A stretch of DNA of 64,000 bases from Paracoccus luteus (GTDB taxonomy: Bacteria > Pseudomonadota > Alphaproteobacteria > Rhodobacterales > Rhodobacteraceae): the NCBI RefSeq assembly GCF_004522155.1, contig NZ_SDEA01000002.1:350812-414811 (forward strand). Reading direction: 5' to 3'. Below the pieces are notes generated by a model. The model was given only the letters and a program-made list of their open reading frames with translations, was not told where the DNA came from and searched no databases. The stretch's first letter is position 1. Each line of letters starts with the position of its first letter. Positions 16,787-24,513 of this stretch are shown here, piece by piece. The position numbers and the translations under genes are program-made.

Positions 16787-17925
16787 CCATCCATTGGGTC
16801 GGAACGGGCCTCTCGTCGGTTCCCGGACTGCGCCGCCTGCTGCGGGGCGCGGTGCCGGTGACGGTCTGGAACCGCACCGTGGGCAAGGCGCGGGACGCGG
16901 TGGGCGACGTGGCGGACGACATCCGCGAATACAGCCTGCCGGCGCTGGCCGGGGCGGTCGGGCCGGGCGACGTGGTGGTGTCGATGCTGCCCGCCGACCA
17001 GCACGTGGCGCTGGCCCGCGCCTGCCTGGACCGGCGCGCGCATTTCGTCAGCTCCAGCTATATCTCGCCCGAGATGGCGGCGCTGGAACAGGCGGCGGTG
17101 GATGCGGGCGTGGCGCTGGTGAACGAGGTCGGGCTGGATCCCGGCATCGACCACCTGATGGCGCATGATCTGGTCAACGACTATCGCCACGTCGCGCAGC
17201 CGGGCGACGCGGTGCGGTTCACCAGCTATTGCGGGGGCATCCCCAAGCACCCGAACCCGTTCCGCTACAAGTTCTCGTGGTCGCCGCTGGGGGTGCTGCG
17301 GGCGCTGCGCTCGCCGTCGCGGTCGATCCGGGACGGGGCGGAACGCATGGTGGACCGGCCGTGGCACGCCATCGACCCCTATGACGCGCCGCTGCCCGTG
17401 CCCGAACGGTTCGAGGTCTATCCCAACCGCGATTCGACGGTGTTCGTCGATCACTATGGTTTTGACCGCGACTGGGACATCCGTGACTTCGTGCGCGGCA
17501 CCATCCGGCTGAAGGGGTGGGCCGAGGCGTGGGCGCCGGTCTTTGCCGAGGTCGAGACGCTGGACGGCCCGGAAGGCGAGGCCCGGCTGCGGCAGATGGC
17601 CGAGCGGTTCTGGACCGACCACGCCTATGCGCCGGGCGAGCCGGACCGCGTCGTGCTGTTCGTGGCGCTGCACGCCAGCCGCGACGGCGCGGCGGTGTTC
17701 GGCAAGGAATGGGTGCTGGATTCGCAGGGCAACCAGGACGGCACGGCGATGGCGCAGCTGGTGTCGATCCCCGTGGCGATGGCGGTCGAATCGGCGCTGC
17801 AAGGGCGGTTTGCGCCCGGCGTCCATGCCGCGCCGCGCGACCCGCTGCTGGTCGGGCAGTGGCTGGCCGAGGTTGGGCAGATCGCCGACCACATGGCCAA
17901 GGTGAACCACCTGCGGGCGCGCTGA
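16783..17925 (+). CDS. Saccharopine dehydrogenase, glutamate-forming type (LYS9-like)
   Basis: A 380-residue oxidoreductase starting with a Rossmann-type MTIHWVGTGLSSVPGLRRLL. FVSSSYISPEMAALEQAAVD, the family landmark NEVGLDPGIDHLMAH, and FTSYCGGIPKHPNPFRYKFSWSP (split: YCGGIPKHPNP, RYKFSWSP) all match saccharopine reductase/dehydrogenase LYS9. Homologues interconvert saccharopine with 2-aminoadipate 6-semialdehyde plus glutamate. The ATGA overlap with the LYS1-like gene indicates a two-gene unit that together would shuttle between lysine and aminoadipate semialdehyde. The in vivo direction cannot be read from the sequence. It converges on the carbonic anhydrase gene 23 bases away. Confidence 0.9.
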   Translation: MTIHWVGTGLSSVPGLRRLLRGAVPVTVWNRTVGKARDAVGDVADDIREYSLPALAGAVGPGDVVVSMLPADQHVALARACLDRRAHFVSSSYISPEMAALEQAAVDAGVALVNEVGLDPGIDHLMAHDLVNDYRHVAQPGDAVRFTSYCGGIPKHPNPFRYKFSWSPLGVLRALRSPSRSIRDGAERMVDRPWHAIDPYDAPLPVPERFEVYPNRDSTVFVDHYGFDRDWDIRDFVRGTIRLKGWAEAWAPVFAEVETLDGPEGEARLRQMAERFWTDHAYAPGEPDRVVLFVALHASRDGAAVFGKEWVLDSQGNQDGTAMAQLVSIPVAMAVESALQGRFAPGVHAAPRDPLLVGQWLAEVGQIADHMAKVNHLRAR

Positions 17926-17948
17926 CGCCGCCCGCAGGGCCCCGCCGT

Positions 17949-18590
17949 TCAGACGGCGACGAAGCCGGCGCCGTCGAACTGGGTCAGCGCCCCGTCGGAA
18001 ATGTCGTGCAGCAGGCCGTGCAGCGACAGCTCGCCCGCCTCGACCGCGGCGGCGACGAAGGGAAATGTCATCAGGTTTTCCAGCGAGATCAGCACCGCCT
18101 GGCGTTCCAGCGCGGCCACCTGCTGATCCTCGGGCAGGTCGCGGATGCGGTCATAGCCGGGGCGCAGGATGTCCATCCAGCGGCCGACGAAGCTGGTCTT
18201 TTCGTCCAGGTCCGGCGCGTGGCCCGCGCACATCGCAAGACAGCCCTGCACGCCCCCGCACTGGCTGTGGCCCATGACGATCAGATGCGCGACCTTCAGC
18301 GTCTTGACCGCGTATTCCACCGCCGCCGAGGTGCCGTGCTGTTCGCCGTCGGGCGCATAGCCGGGGACCAGGTTGGCGATGTTGCGGTGGATGAAGAACT
18401 CGCCCGTGTCGGCGCCGAAGATCGAGGTGACATGCACGCGCGAATCGCAGCACGAGATCACCATCGCCCGCGGTCGCTGCCCGTCGGTCGCCAGCCGGCG
18501 GTACCATGCCCGGTTCTCGGCGAACGAGGTGGCGCGCCAGCCGTGATAGCGCTGCACCAGATAATGCGGCAAGGGCAGGGCCTGTGTCAT
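17949..18590 (-). CDS. Beta-class carbonic anhydrase
   Basis: A 213-residue zinc enzyme converting CO2 and bicarbonate in the cytoplasm. The zinc ligands are visible: Cys47 in CCDSR (47-51, with the catalytic Asp49-Arg51 pair), His108 and Cys111 in HSQCGG. GEFFIHRNIANLVP is the conserved strand between them. ATG (complement of 18588-18590) gives the usual short start before YLVQRYHGWR. An in-frame start 28 codons upstream adds a basic stretch without support. The gene is divergent from the unknown gene at 18741. Confidence 0.95.
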   Translation of the reverse strand: MTQALPLPHYLVQRYHGWRATSFAENRAWYRRLATDGQRPRAMVISCCDSRVHVTSIFGADTGEFFIHRNIANLVPGYAPDGEQHGTSAAVEYAVKTLKVAHLIVMGHSQCGGVQGCLAMCAGHAPDLDEKTSFVGRWMDILRPGYDRIRDLPEDQQVAALERQAVLISLENLMTFPFVAAAVEAGELSLHGLLHDISDGALTQFDGAGFVAV

Positions 18591-18740
18591 CGGATATCCC
18601 CCGGTTTTGACGGCGACTGGCGTGTGCATAAGCAGCGGTCGCCTAAACTTCGAGAGGTTTTCGCGGCGCCGCATAAGGAAATCTTAAGCGCTTGCGGCGA
18701 AAGGTGCCCGGACGTGTGGGGACACGGGGTTGATGGGGTG

Positions 18741-19127
18741 ATGGACATGGGGAACCTTGCGGTTCTGACCCTGGACGAGGCGGTGCGCCTCGATGCCGGG
18801 CGGATGGGCGACATCGTGGACGAGCTGGGCGAGACGGCGGCGCAGAACGTCATCGGCGTCGCGCTGGAACAGCTGGCGCACGCGCTGGCCGAGGCGCGCC
18901 GCGCCGCGATGGCCGGCGAGATGGCGCGGCTGGTCGCGCAGGCCGACCTGCTGTCGCGGCTGGCGTGGCAGATGGGTCTGGTCTCGCTGGCGGGCGTGGC
19001 CGTCGATGTGGGCGCCTGCGCCGACCGCCGGGACGCCACCGCGCTGGGGGCGACGCTGGCGCGGCTGATGCGGGTCGGCAACCGCTCGCTGACGCAGATC
19101 TGGGACGACGGGCCGATGGGGCCGTGA
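18741..19127 (+). CDS. Hypothetical protein, all-alpha, unknown function
   Basis: A 128-residue protein beginning MDMGNLAVLTLDEAVRLDAG. It is nearly all helix-forming sequence: long Ala/Glu/Arg/Leu stretches such as ALEQLAHALAEARRAAMAGE. It has no signal peptide, membrane span or known motif, and I do not recognise a family. ATG 18741 (or 18747) follows a ggggttgatgggg stretch; the open frame upstream is antisense to the carbonic anhydrase gene. Codon use is like its neighbours, and the frame is uninterrupted, so I take it as real. A hairpin follows it. Confidence 0.65.
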   Translation: MDMGNLAVLTLDEAVRLDAGRMGDIVDELGETAAQNVIGVALEQLAHALAEARRAAMAGEMARLVAQADLLSRLAWQMGLVSLAGVAVDVGACADRRDATALGATLARLMRVGNRSLTQIWDDGPMGP

Positions 19128-19134
19128 CGGCGCG

Positions 19135-19190
19135 ATCTTCTGGCGGCAAATATCCCACGGGGTCCGGGGTGTGAAACCCCGGTCCGGCCG
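19135..19190. repeat. Diverged copy of the dispersed element, with hairpin between convergent genes
   Basis: The stretch cttctggcggcaaatatccc at 19138 resembles the cttcttggc-caaatactc core found at 13413 and 25483. It is followed by ggggtccggggt, gtga, aaccccggtcc, a hairpin (stem tccggggt / aaccccggt, about 19163-19183). Its place between converging genes (18741 plus, 19200 minus) suggests it also serves as a transcription end. Confidence 0.5.
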
Positions 19191-19199
19191 CGCCGCCGC

Positions 19200-19814
19200 T
19201 CAGGCCAGCCGCAGCCGGGGATCGTCCTGCGCCGTGCGCGCGACCCATTCGGCCTCGGCCGCGAAATCATGGGGCACCTGCGCGGCGCGGCGGCGGCCCG
19301 ACAGCGACTGGCTGGCGAAAAAGTCGAAGCCGTGCAGCGTCAGCCCGGCCACCGGCGCCGACAGGATCAGCCCGATCAGCATCGCCCCCGTCGTGGGCGG
19401 CGCCCCAAGCCGGGCGGCCAGCGCCGCGTATTCCGGCAGCGGATGCAGATAGAACCCGGGGCTGTGCGCGGTCTGCCAGTCCAGCCGCTTGCGCTTGGGC
19501 GACATCCACAGGATGCGCCCCGGCGCCAGCCGCGCGCGGTCGGCGGGGGGCAGGCGCACGGCCAGCCCCAGCCAGTCGGTGCGGGTGCCGTGGCTGTCGG
19601 GGTCGGGCATCGGCGCGCGGTTGATCCGCACCACCAGGTCGGCCGCGTCGATCTGCGCGCCCTGCCGCGCCTGCGCCAGCGCGCGGGCGTTCCCGACCAG
19701 CGCCACCCGCCGCCCGGCCAGTTCGGCGTGCAGGTCGGACAAGGGCGCGGACAGGCTGGCCAGCATCGGCTCGTTCCGCATGGTCCGGGCCAGCAGGAAC
19801 CGCAGGGGCGTCAT
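19200..19814 (-). CDS. Glycosyltransferase family 29-like protein
   Basis: A 204-residue protein with the bacterial sialyltransferase-like (GT29) pattern: RVALVGNARAL, then DLVVRINRAPMPD followed by GTRTDWLGLAV, and PPTTGAMLIGLILSAPVAGL followed by LHGFDFFASQS. These correspond to the sialyl motifs L and S in order. The acceptor and donor are unknown, and bacterial members are not proven to use CMP-sialic acid. Its ATG overlaps the stop of the upstream GT4 gene by four bases, so the two act in one unit, presumably on lipopolysaccharide or another surface glycan. Confidence 0.8.
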   Translation of the reverse strand: MTPLRFLLARTMRNEPMLASLSAPLSDLHAELAGRRVALVGNARALAQARQGAQIDAADLVVRINRAPMPDPDSHGTRTDWLGLAVRLPPADRARLAPGRILWMSPKRKRLDWQTAHSPGFYLHPLPEYAALAARLGAPPTTGAMLIGLILSAPVAGLTLHGFDFFASQSLSGRRRAAQVPHDFAAEAEWVARTAQDDPRLRLA

Positions 19815-20851
19815 GCCAGCAGCCCGCGATAGACGGCGGTGATGGCGCGGGCCTCGCCCTCGATCGCGTGGTGCGCGGCCACATGGGCGCGCGCCGCCTG
19901 TCCCGCGCGGGCGCGCGCCGCGTCGTCCGACAGCCAGCGGTCCAGCGCCGCCGCCAGCGCGGGCAAATCGTCGCGCGCGATCAGCGTCCCGGTCTCGCCG
20001 TCGCGGACCAGCGTCTCATAGGCGCCGACGCGGGACGCGACGACCGGCACGCCGCAGGCCATCGCCTCCAGCGGCGTCAGGCCGAAGCCTTCCCACCGGG
20101 CCGGGGCGGCGAACAGGTCCAGCGCCTGATAATGGCGCACCACCTGATCCCACGGGATCTCGCCCAGGAACCGGATGCGGTCGCCCAGGCCCGCGGCCGC
20201 GGCCTCGGCGATCAGCGCGTCGGCGAATGCGCGATTGTCGGGCGTGATGCGCCCGGTCAGGATCAGCTGCGCGCGGGGGTGGCGCGGGAACACCCGGATC
20301 GCGGCGCGGACCAGCAGGTCCACGCCCTTTTGCGCCCGCACCCGCCCGAAGCAGCCGACCAGCACCGCGTCCGCGTCCAGCCCCAGGTCGCGGCGCAGCG
20401 CCGCGCGGTCGGGCGCGGGGCGGAACACGGCGGTGTCCACGCCGTGCAGGATCACCGTCGCGGGCCGTTCCAGAAACGACGCGGCCTGCGGCGAGGTCGC
20501 GATCAGCGCGTCCTGCCGCCGGATCAGCCAGCGGGTGAATCCGGTGTGCCGCCGCTGCGCCGCGCTGGTGAACAGCAAGCGATAGCGGCGGCGCAGCACG
20601 TGGCGCAGCACCAGCCCCAGCGCCATTTCGGTGTTGCGGCGCGCGTGCCAGACCCGCCAGCGGTCGCGCGGCAGGGCGGCGGCGCGGGCCAGCGGGATAT
20701 GCGGCACGTCTGGCGGCAGGCCCGGCCCGGTCGCGACGATGCCGACCATCCGCGCCTGCACCGGGATCAGCCGCACCACCGTCGCGGTGACGCCCGACAG
20801 GCGGCGTTTCAGGTTCGGGGCCACGACCTCGATGGTGCGCGGATCAGACAT
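19811..20851 (-). CDS. Glycosyltransferase family 4, lipopolysaccharide-core type
   Basis: A 346-residue GT-B transferase. The N-terminus VVAPNLKRRLSGVTATVVRL is that of LpcC-like core mannosyltransferases of alphaproteobacteria. The C-terminal domain has VGCFGRVRAQKGVDLLVRAA, the RIRFLGEIPWDQV segment, and the donor-binding EGFGLTPLEAMACGVPVVAS (E-x7-E motif). It probably transfers a mannose-like sugar to lipopolysaccharide core at the inner face of the membrane. ATG 20851 overlaps the upstream MFS stop by eight bases; a GTG one codon earlier is possible. It is the middle gene of an MFS-GT4-GT29 operon. Confidence 0.9.
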   Translation of the reverse strand: MSDPRTIEVVAPNLKRRLSGVTATVVRLIPVQARMVGIVATGPGLPPDVPHIPLARAAALPRDRWRVWHARRNTEMALGLVLRHVLRRRYRLLFTSAAQRRHTGFTRWLIRRQDALIATSPQAASFLERPATVILHGVDTAVFRPAPDRAALRRDLGLDADAVLVGCFGRVRAQKGVDLLVRAAIRVFPRHPRAQLILTGRITPDNRAFADALIAEAAAAGLGDRIRFLGEIPWDQVVRHYQALDLFAAPARWEGFGLTPLEAMACGVPVVASRVGAYETLVRDGETGTLIARDDLPALAAALDRWLSDDAARARAGQAARAHVAAHHAIEGEARAITAVYRGLLA

Positions 20852-22034
20852 CACCGGATTCCGGCGTGCGCAGATACAGCCCCAGCCCGACCGCCATCGG
20901 CACCAGGAAGAACAGGAACAGGAACCCGTAGGCCTGCGCGGGCGGGTTCAGCGCCTGCGCCGTTGCGTGCACGGGACGCGAGGCGAACTGCATGACGCCG
21001 ACCCCTCCGATGGAAAACATGTTCAGCAGCGTCACCCCGCGCCCCACCAGCTGCGGCGGCAGGAACGACCGCGCATGGGCCATGACCAGCGCATAATTGG
21101 TGCCGGTCAGCCCGATCAGCCCCAGCAGCAGGACGGCCAGCGCCAGGCTGTGGCCGGGCACAAGCCACAGCCCCGCCAGCGTGGCGACCGCCAGCACATG
21201 GCCCGCCAGCACCGCGCGCCGCGTCGATCCGATCAGCCGCGCGGCCGGCCCCGCGACAAAGCTGCCGATCACCATTGCCAGCCCCATGACCAGCGTCGCC
21301 CGCCCGATCGCCGTGTCGTCCGCGCCGAACACGTCGCGCAGATAGGGCCCGGCCCACAGCCCCCGGATCGCGGCCGACGCCGCATAGCTGACCGCGAACA
21401 GCGGCAGGATGAACCACAACGCCCGCAGGGTCAGGATCTGCGACAGCCGCACCTGCGGCGCCCCGCCGTGGTGCGCGGGGTCGCGCACCGACAGCAGCTG
21501 CAGCGCGGCCACGGCCAAGGTCAGCGCGGCCAGCAGCCACAGCGCGGGCCGCCACCCGATGGCGTGGATCAGCGACACCAGCGGCGCCGCGCCCAGGATG
21601 TTGCCCAGCGAGCCGAAGCCCACCACCGCCGCCGCCAGCGTCGTGAAGGCCGCGCGCGGGTGGTCGTGGGCAAAGATGTAATAGGCCGCCATCAGCGCGG
21701 GCGCGCAGCCGATGCCGATCAGCGCCATCGCGGCATGCAGGTGCCAGGGCTGCGTTGCCAGCGCGAACACCGCCGCGCCGCCCCCGCCCCCCAGCGCCAG
21801 CAGCACGGACGAGGTCAGGCGCGGCCCCACCCGGTCCAGCGCCCAGCCGATCGGCAGCTGCATCAGCGCAAAGGTCAGGAACCACAACCCCGACGACAGC
21901 GCCAGATCGCCCGGCGTCGCGCCCAGTTCCGTCTGCAGCGTGCTGGTCAGCACGGCAAGGAAGGCGCGATAGAACTGGCTGAGCACATAGCCCAGCGTCA
22001 GCGCGATCGTGCCGGCGGTCAGAAAGGCGCGCAT
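20844..22034 (-). CDS. MFS permease
   Basis: A 396-residue integral membrane protein with about 12 hydrophobic segments and the MFS loop GWALDRVGPRLTS between TM2 and TM3. The start MRAFLTAGTIALTLGYVLSQ (ATG, complement of 22032-22034) is taken. The open frame continues far upstream but only as the antisense of the cyclodeaminase-like gene. Homologues are annotated as nitrate/nitrite- or drug-type transporters, but no substrate motif is visible. It is first in an overlapping operon with two glycosyltransferase genes, so export of a glycan precursor is conceivable; that is speculation. Confidence 0.85.
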   Translation of the reverse strand: MRAFLTAGTIALTLGYVLSQFYRAFLAVLTSTLQTELGATPGDLALSSGLWFLTFALMQLPIGWALDRVGPRLTSSVLLALGGGGGAAVFALATQPWHLHAAMALIGIGCAPALMAAYYIFAHDHPRAAFTTLAAAVVGFGSLGNILGAAPLVSLIHAIGWRPALWLLAALTLAVAALQLLSVRDPAHHGGAPQVRLSQILTLRALWFILPLFAVSYAASAAIRGLWAGPYLRDVFGADDTAIGRATLVMGLAMVIGSFVAGPAARLIGSTRRAVLAGHVLAVATLAGLWLVPGHSLALAVLLLGLIGLTGTNYALVMAHARSFLPPQLVGRGVTLLNMFSIGGVGVMQFASRPVHATAQALNPPAQAYGFLFLFFLVPMAVGLGLYLRTPESGDV

Positions 22035-22202
22035 CTGGGGCCTTGCGTCGTTACGCGGGCAAGCTGCGGCAATTGGGTGCCGGGCGCAACGGGGATCGCG
22101 GCGCGCCCCTGGCCCGCCCTGCCCGTCAGGGTTGCGGCGCGGGCGGCCGCCGCCTAAAGCCTGCGCTGTGATCGCCGACGCGGCCCAGCACAAGGACTGC
22201 CC

Positions 22203-23114
22203 ATGACCGCCCCCCGCCTGATCGGACCCGAGGTCGAGCCGCGGCTCGACTGGATCGCGCTGACCGACGCCATCGCCGCCGGGCACGAGATGCCGCGCGC
22301 CGAGGTGGCCGACACCTTCCTTTATCGCGGCGACGACACGCTGCTGACGCGCAGCGCGTGGATCGACGGGCTGGGGCTGGCGGTCAAGTCCGCGACGGTG
22401 TTTCCGGGCAACCCCGACCGCGGGCTGGGGATGGTCAACGGCGCGGTGAACCTGCTGGACGACGCGACCGGCCTGCTTGAGGCGATCGTCGATTTCCACC
22501 TGGTCACGAAATGGAAGACGGCGGGCGACAGCCTTTTGTCGGCCCGCAGGCTGGCGCGGGCGGACGCGCGCCGGGTGCTGGTGATCGGGGCGGGCAACGT
22601 CGCCGCCAGCATGATCGACGCCTATCGCGCGCTGATCCCCGATGCCGCCGTCACGATCTGGAACCGCTCGGCCCCGGCCGCCCGCGCGCTGGCCGACCGC
22701 AAGGGCGCTGCGGCCACGGGCGACCTGGAACTGGCCGTCCGCGACGCCGAGATCATCGCGACCACGACCATGTCGCGCCAGCCGGTGCTGCGCGGCGAAT
22801 GGCTGTCGCCGGGCACCCATGTCGACCTGATCGGCGCCTATCGCCCCGACATGCGCGAGGCCGACGACGAGGTTCTGCGCCGCGCCCGCCTGTTCGTGGA
22901 CAGCCGCGCCACGACCATCGGCCATATCGGCGAGATCCAGATCCCGCTGGATGCGGGCGTCATCACCGAAAACGACATTCTGGGCGATTTCTATGACCTG
23001 CCCGCGGGGGCCTATGCCCGCCGGTCGGATGACGCGATCACGGTCGCCAAGAACGGCGGCGGGGCGCATCTGGACCTGATCGCCGCCCGCTATATCCTGT
23101 CGGCGGCGGGCTAG
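22203..23114 (+). CDS. Ornithine cyclodeaminase / mu-crystallin family oxidoreductase
   Basis: A 303-residue NAD(P)-dependent enzyme. FLYRGDDTLLTRSAWIDGLG, VKSATVFPGNPDRGL and MVNGAVNLLDDATGLLEAIV form the N-terminal dimerisation/substrate part. VLVIGAGNVAASMIDAYRAL is the Rossmann motif. DAEIIATTTMSRQPVL and HIGEIQIPLDAGVI complete the family pattern. Members include ornithine cyclodeaminase, alanine dehydrogenase and ketimine or pyrroline-2-carboxylate reductases; I cannot tell which activity this has. It is divergent from the MFS operon and convergent with the next MFS gene. Confidence 0.85.
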   Translation: MTAPRLIGPEVEPRLDWIALTDAIAAGHEMPRAEVADTFLYRGDDTLLTRSAWIDGLGLAVKSATVFPGNPDRGLGMVNGAVNLLDDATGLLEAIVDFHLVTKWKTAGDSLLSARRLARADARRVLVIGAGNVAASMIDAYRALIPDAAVTIWNRSAPAARALADRKGAAATGDLELAVRDAEIIATTTMSRQPVLRGEWLSPGTHVDLIGAYRPDMREADDEVLRRARLFVDSRATTIGHIGEIQIPLDAGVITENDILGDFYDLPAGAYARRSDDAITVAKNGGGAHLDLIAARYILSAAG

Positions 23115-23154
23115 GGCGCGCTTTCCCCGGGCGCGGGGACCTCGGGCCCGGCCT

Positions 23155-24405
23155 TCAGGCGGGGACCGCGGCGGGGCGCAGGGCCGGGGCCTCGCGCACC
23201 GGCAGGTGGATCAGGGCGGAAAACGCCCCGACACCCACGCCGACCCACCACACGACCGTATAGTCGCCATACAGATCATACAGCTTGCCGCCCAGCCACA
23301 CGCCCAGGAACGACCCCAGCTGGTGGGACAGGAACACGAACCCGTAAAGCGTCCCCATATAGCGCAGCCCATAGATATAGGCGACCAGACCCGAGGTCAG
23401 CGGCACCGTCGCCAGCCACAGCGACCCCATCAGCAGCGAGAAGATGACGACCGTCGCGGGGGTGATCGGGGTCAGGATGAACCACGCCGCGATCACCGTG
23501 CGCAGCGTATAGACCCCCGCCAGCAGGTATTTCCGGCTGTAACGCTTGCCCAGCCAGCCCGCCGCGATCGACCCCGCGATGTTGGCCACCCCGATCAGCC
23601 CGATGGCGACCGCCCCCAGCGCCGAGGTGGTGGTGATCCCCAGCGCGGCCAGCCCGCCGTCCGGCGCGATGGGGCCGCACATTTCCGTAATCATCGCGGG
23701 GAAATGCGCGGTGATGAAGGCCAGCTGATAGCCGCAGGAAAAGAACCCCGCGAAGATCATCAGATAGCTGGGGTCGGTAAAGGCGCGCTTCAGCACGGTG
23801 CCCAGCGATTCCTCGATCTCGTGGCGGCTGGCGGGGCGGGTGGACCGCAGCATCGGCAGGAAGATCAGCACCAGCAGGACCAGCGCGGCAAAGACGATGA
23901 ACACCTGCTGCCAGGGCAGCACGGCCAGCAGCCCCTCGGCCAGGGGCGCGCCGATGACCTGCCCGGCCGATCCGGCGGCGGTGGCGATGCCCAGGGCCAG
24001 GCTGCGGTTCTCGTCGCTGGCGGCGCGGCCGATGATCGCAAGGATGACGCCAAAGCCGGTGCCCGCGATGCCGAAGCCGACGGCGATTTCCCAGAACTGC
24101 ATCTCGCCGGGGGTGGTCGCCAGCGCGGTCATCACCAGCCCCAGCGAATACAGCGCCGCGCCGATGATGATCGCCAGCCGGTCGCCCCAGCGTTCGGCCA
24201 GCGCGCCGAAGATCGGCTGGCCGATGCCCCAGGCCAGGTTCTGGATGGCGATGGCCATGCTGAACTCGGTCCGCGGCCAGTCGAAGGTCTCGGCCACGGG
24301 GATCTGGAACACGCCGAAACTGGCGCGCAGGGCAAAGTTGATCATCAGGATCAACGAGCCGCCGATCAGGACCGGCGTGAACAGGCGCGCGCTGTCGCGG
24401 GACAT
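23155..24405 (-). CDS. MFS permease, oxalate/formate-antiporter-like
   Basis: A 416-residue membrane protein with about 12 hydrophobic segments. It shows NFALRASFGVFQIPVAETFDW, here ALRASFGVFQIPVAETFDWP, then FSMAIAIQNLAWGIGQPIFG and the loop ALAERWGDRLAIIIG. This pattern is shared by MFS proteins of the monocarboxylate/oxalate-formate group. ATG 24405 (MSRDSARLFTPVL) is preferred to an upstream in-frame ATG, which would add 33 hydrophilic residues. Substrate unknown; an organic acid is a guess from the family. It stands alone between a convergent cyclodeaminase-like gene and the flavoprotein gene on the same strand. Confidence 0.85.
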   Translation of the reverse strand: MSRDSARLFTPVLIGGSLILMINFALRASFGVFQIPVAETFDWPRTEFSMAIAIQNLAWGIGQPIFGALAERWGDRLAIIIGAALYSLGLVMTALATTPGEMQFWEIAVGFGIAGTGFGVILAIIGRAASDENRSLALGIATAAGSAGQVIGAPLAEGLLAVLPWQQVFIVFAALVLLVLIFLPMLRSTRPASRHEIEESLGTVLKRAFTDPSYLMIFAGFFSCGYQLAFITAHFPAMITEMCGPIAPDGGLAALGITTTSALGAVAIGLIGVANIAGSIAAGWLGKRYSRKYLLAGVYTLRTVIAAWFILTPITPATVVIFSLLMGSLWLATVPLTSGLVAYIYGLRYMGTLYGFVFLSHQLGSFLGVWLGGKLYDLYGDYTVVWWVGVGVGAFSALIHLPVREAPALRPAAVPA

Positions 24406-24513
24406 CGGCAAAGGCTCCGGGTCGGGGCAGGACGGCGCACAGTGGCGCGCCGGGCGGGCCTGCGTCAATATGTCCCGCATGCAGGCCGGGATTGCGGCCC
24501 GCACATGGCCCGC

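Noticed and set aside
20844..23069. A single 741-residue MFS protein
   Set aside because: The N-terminal 345 residues would be the antisense of the cyclodeaminase-like gene; the natural MFS start is at 22034.
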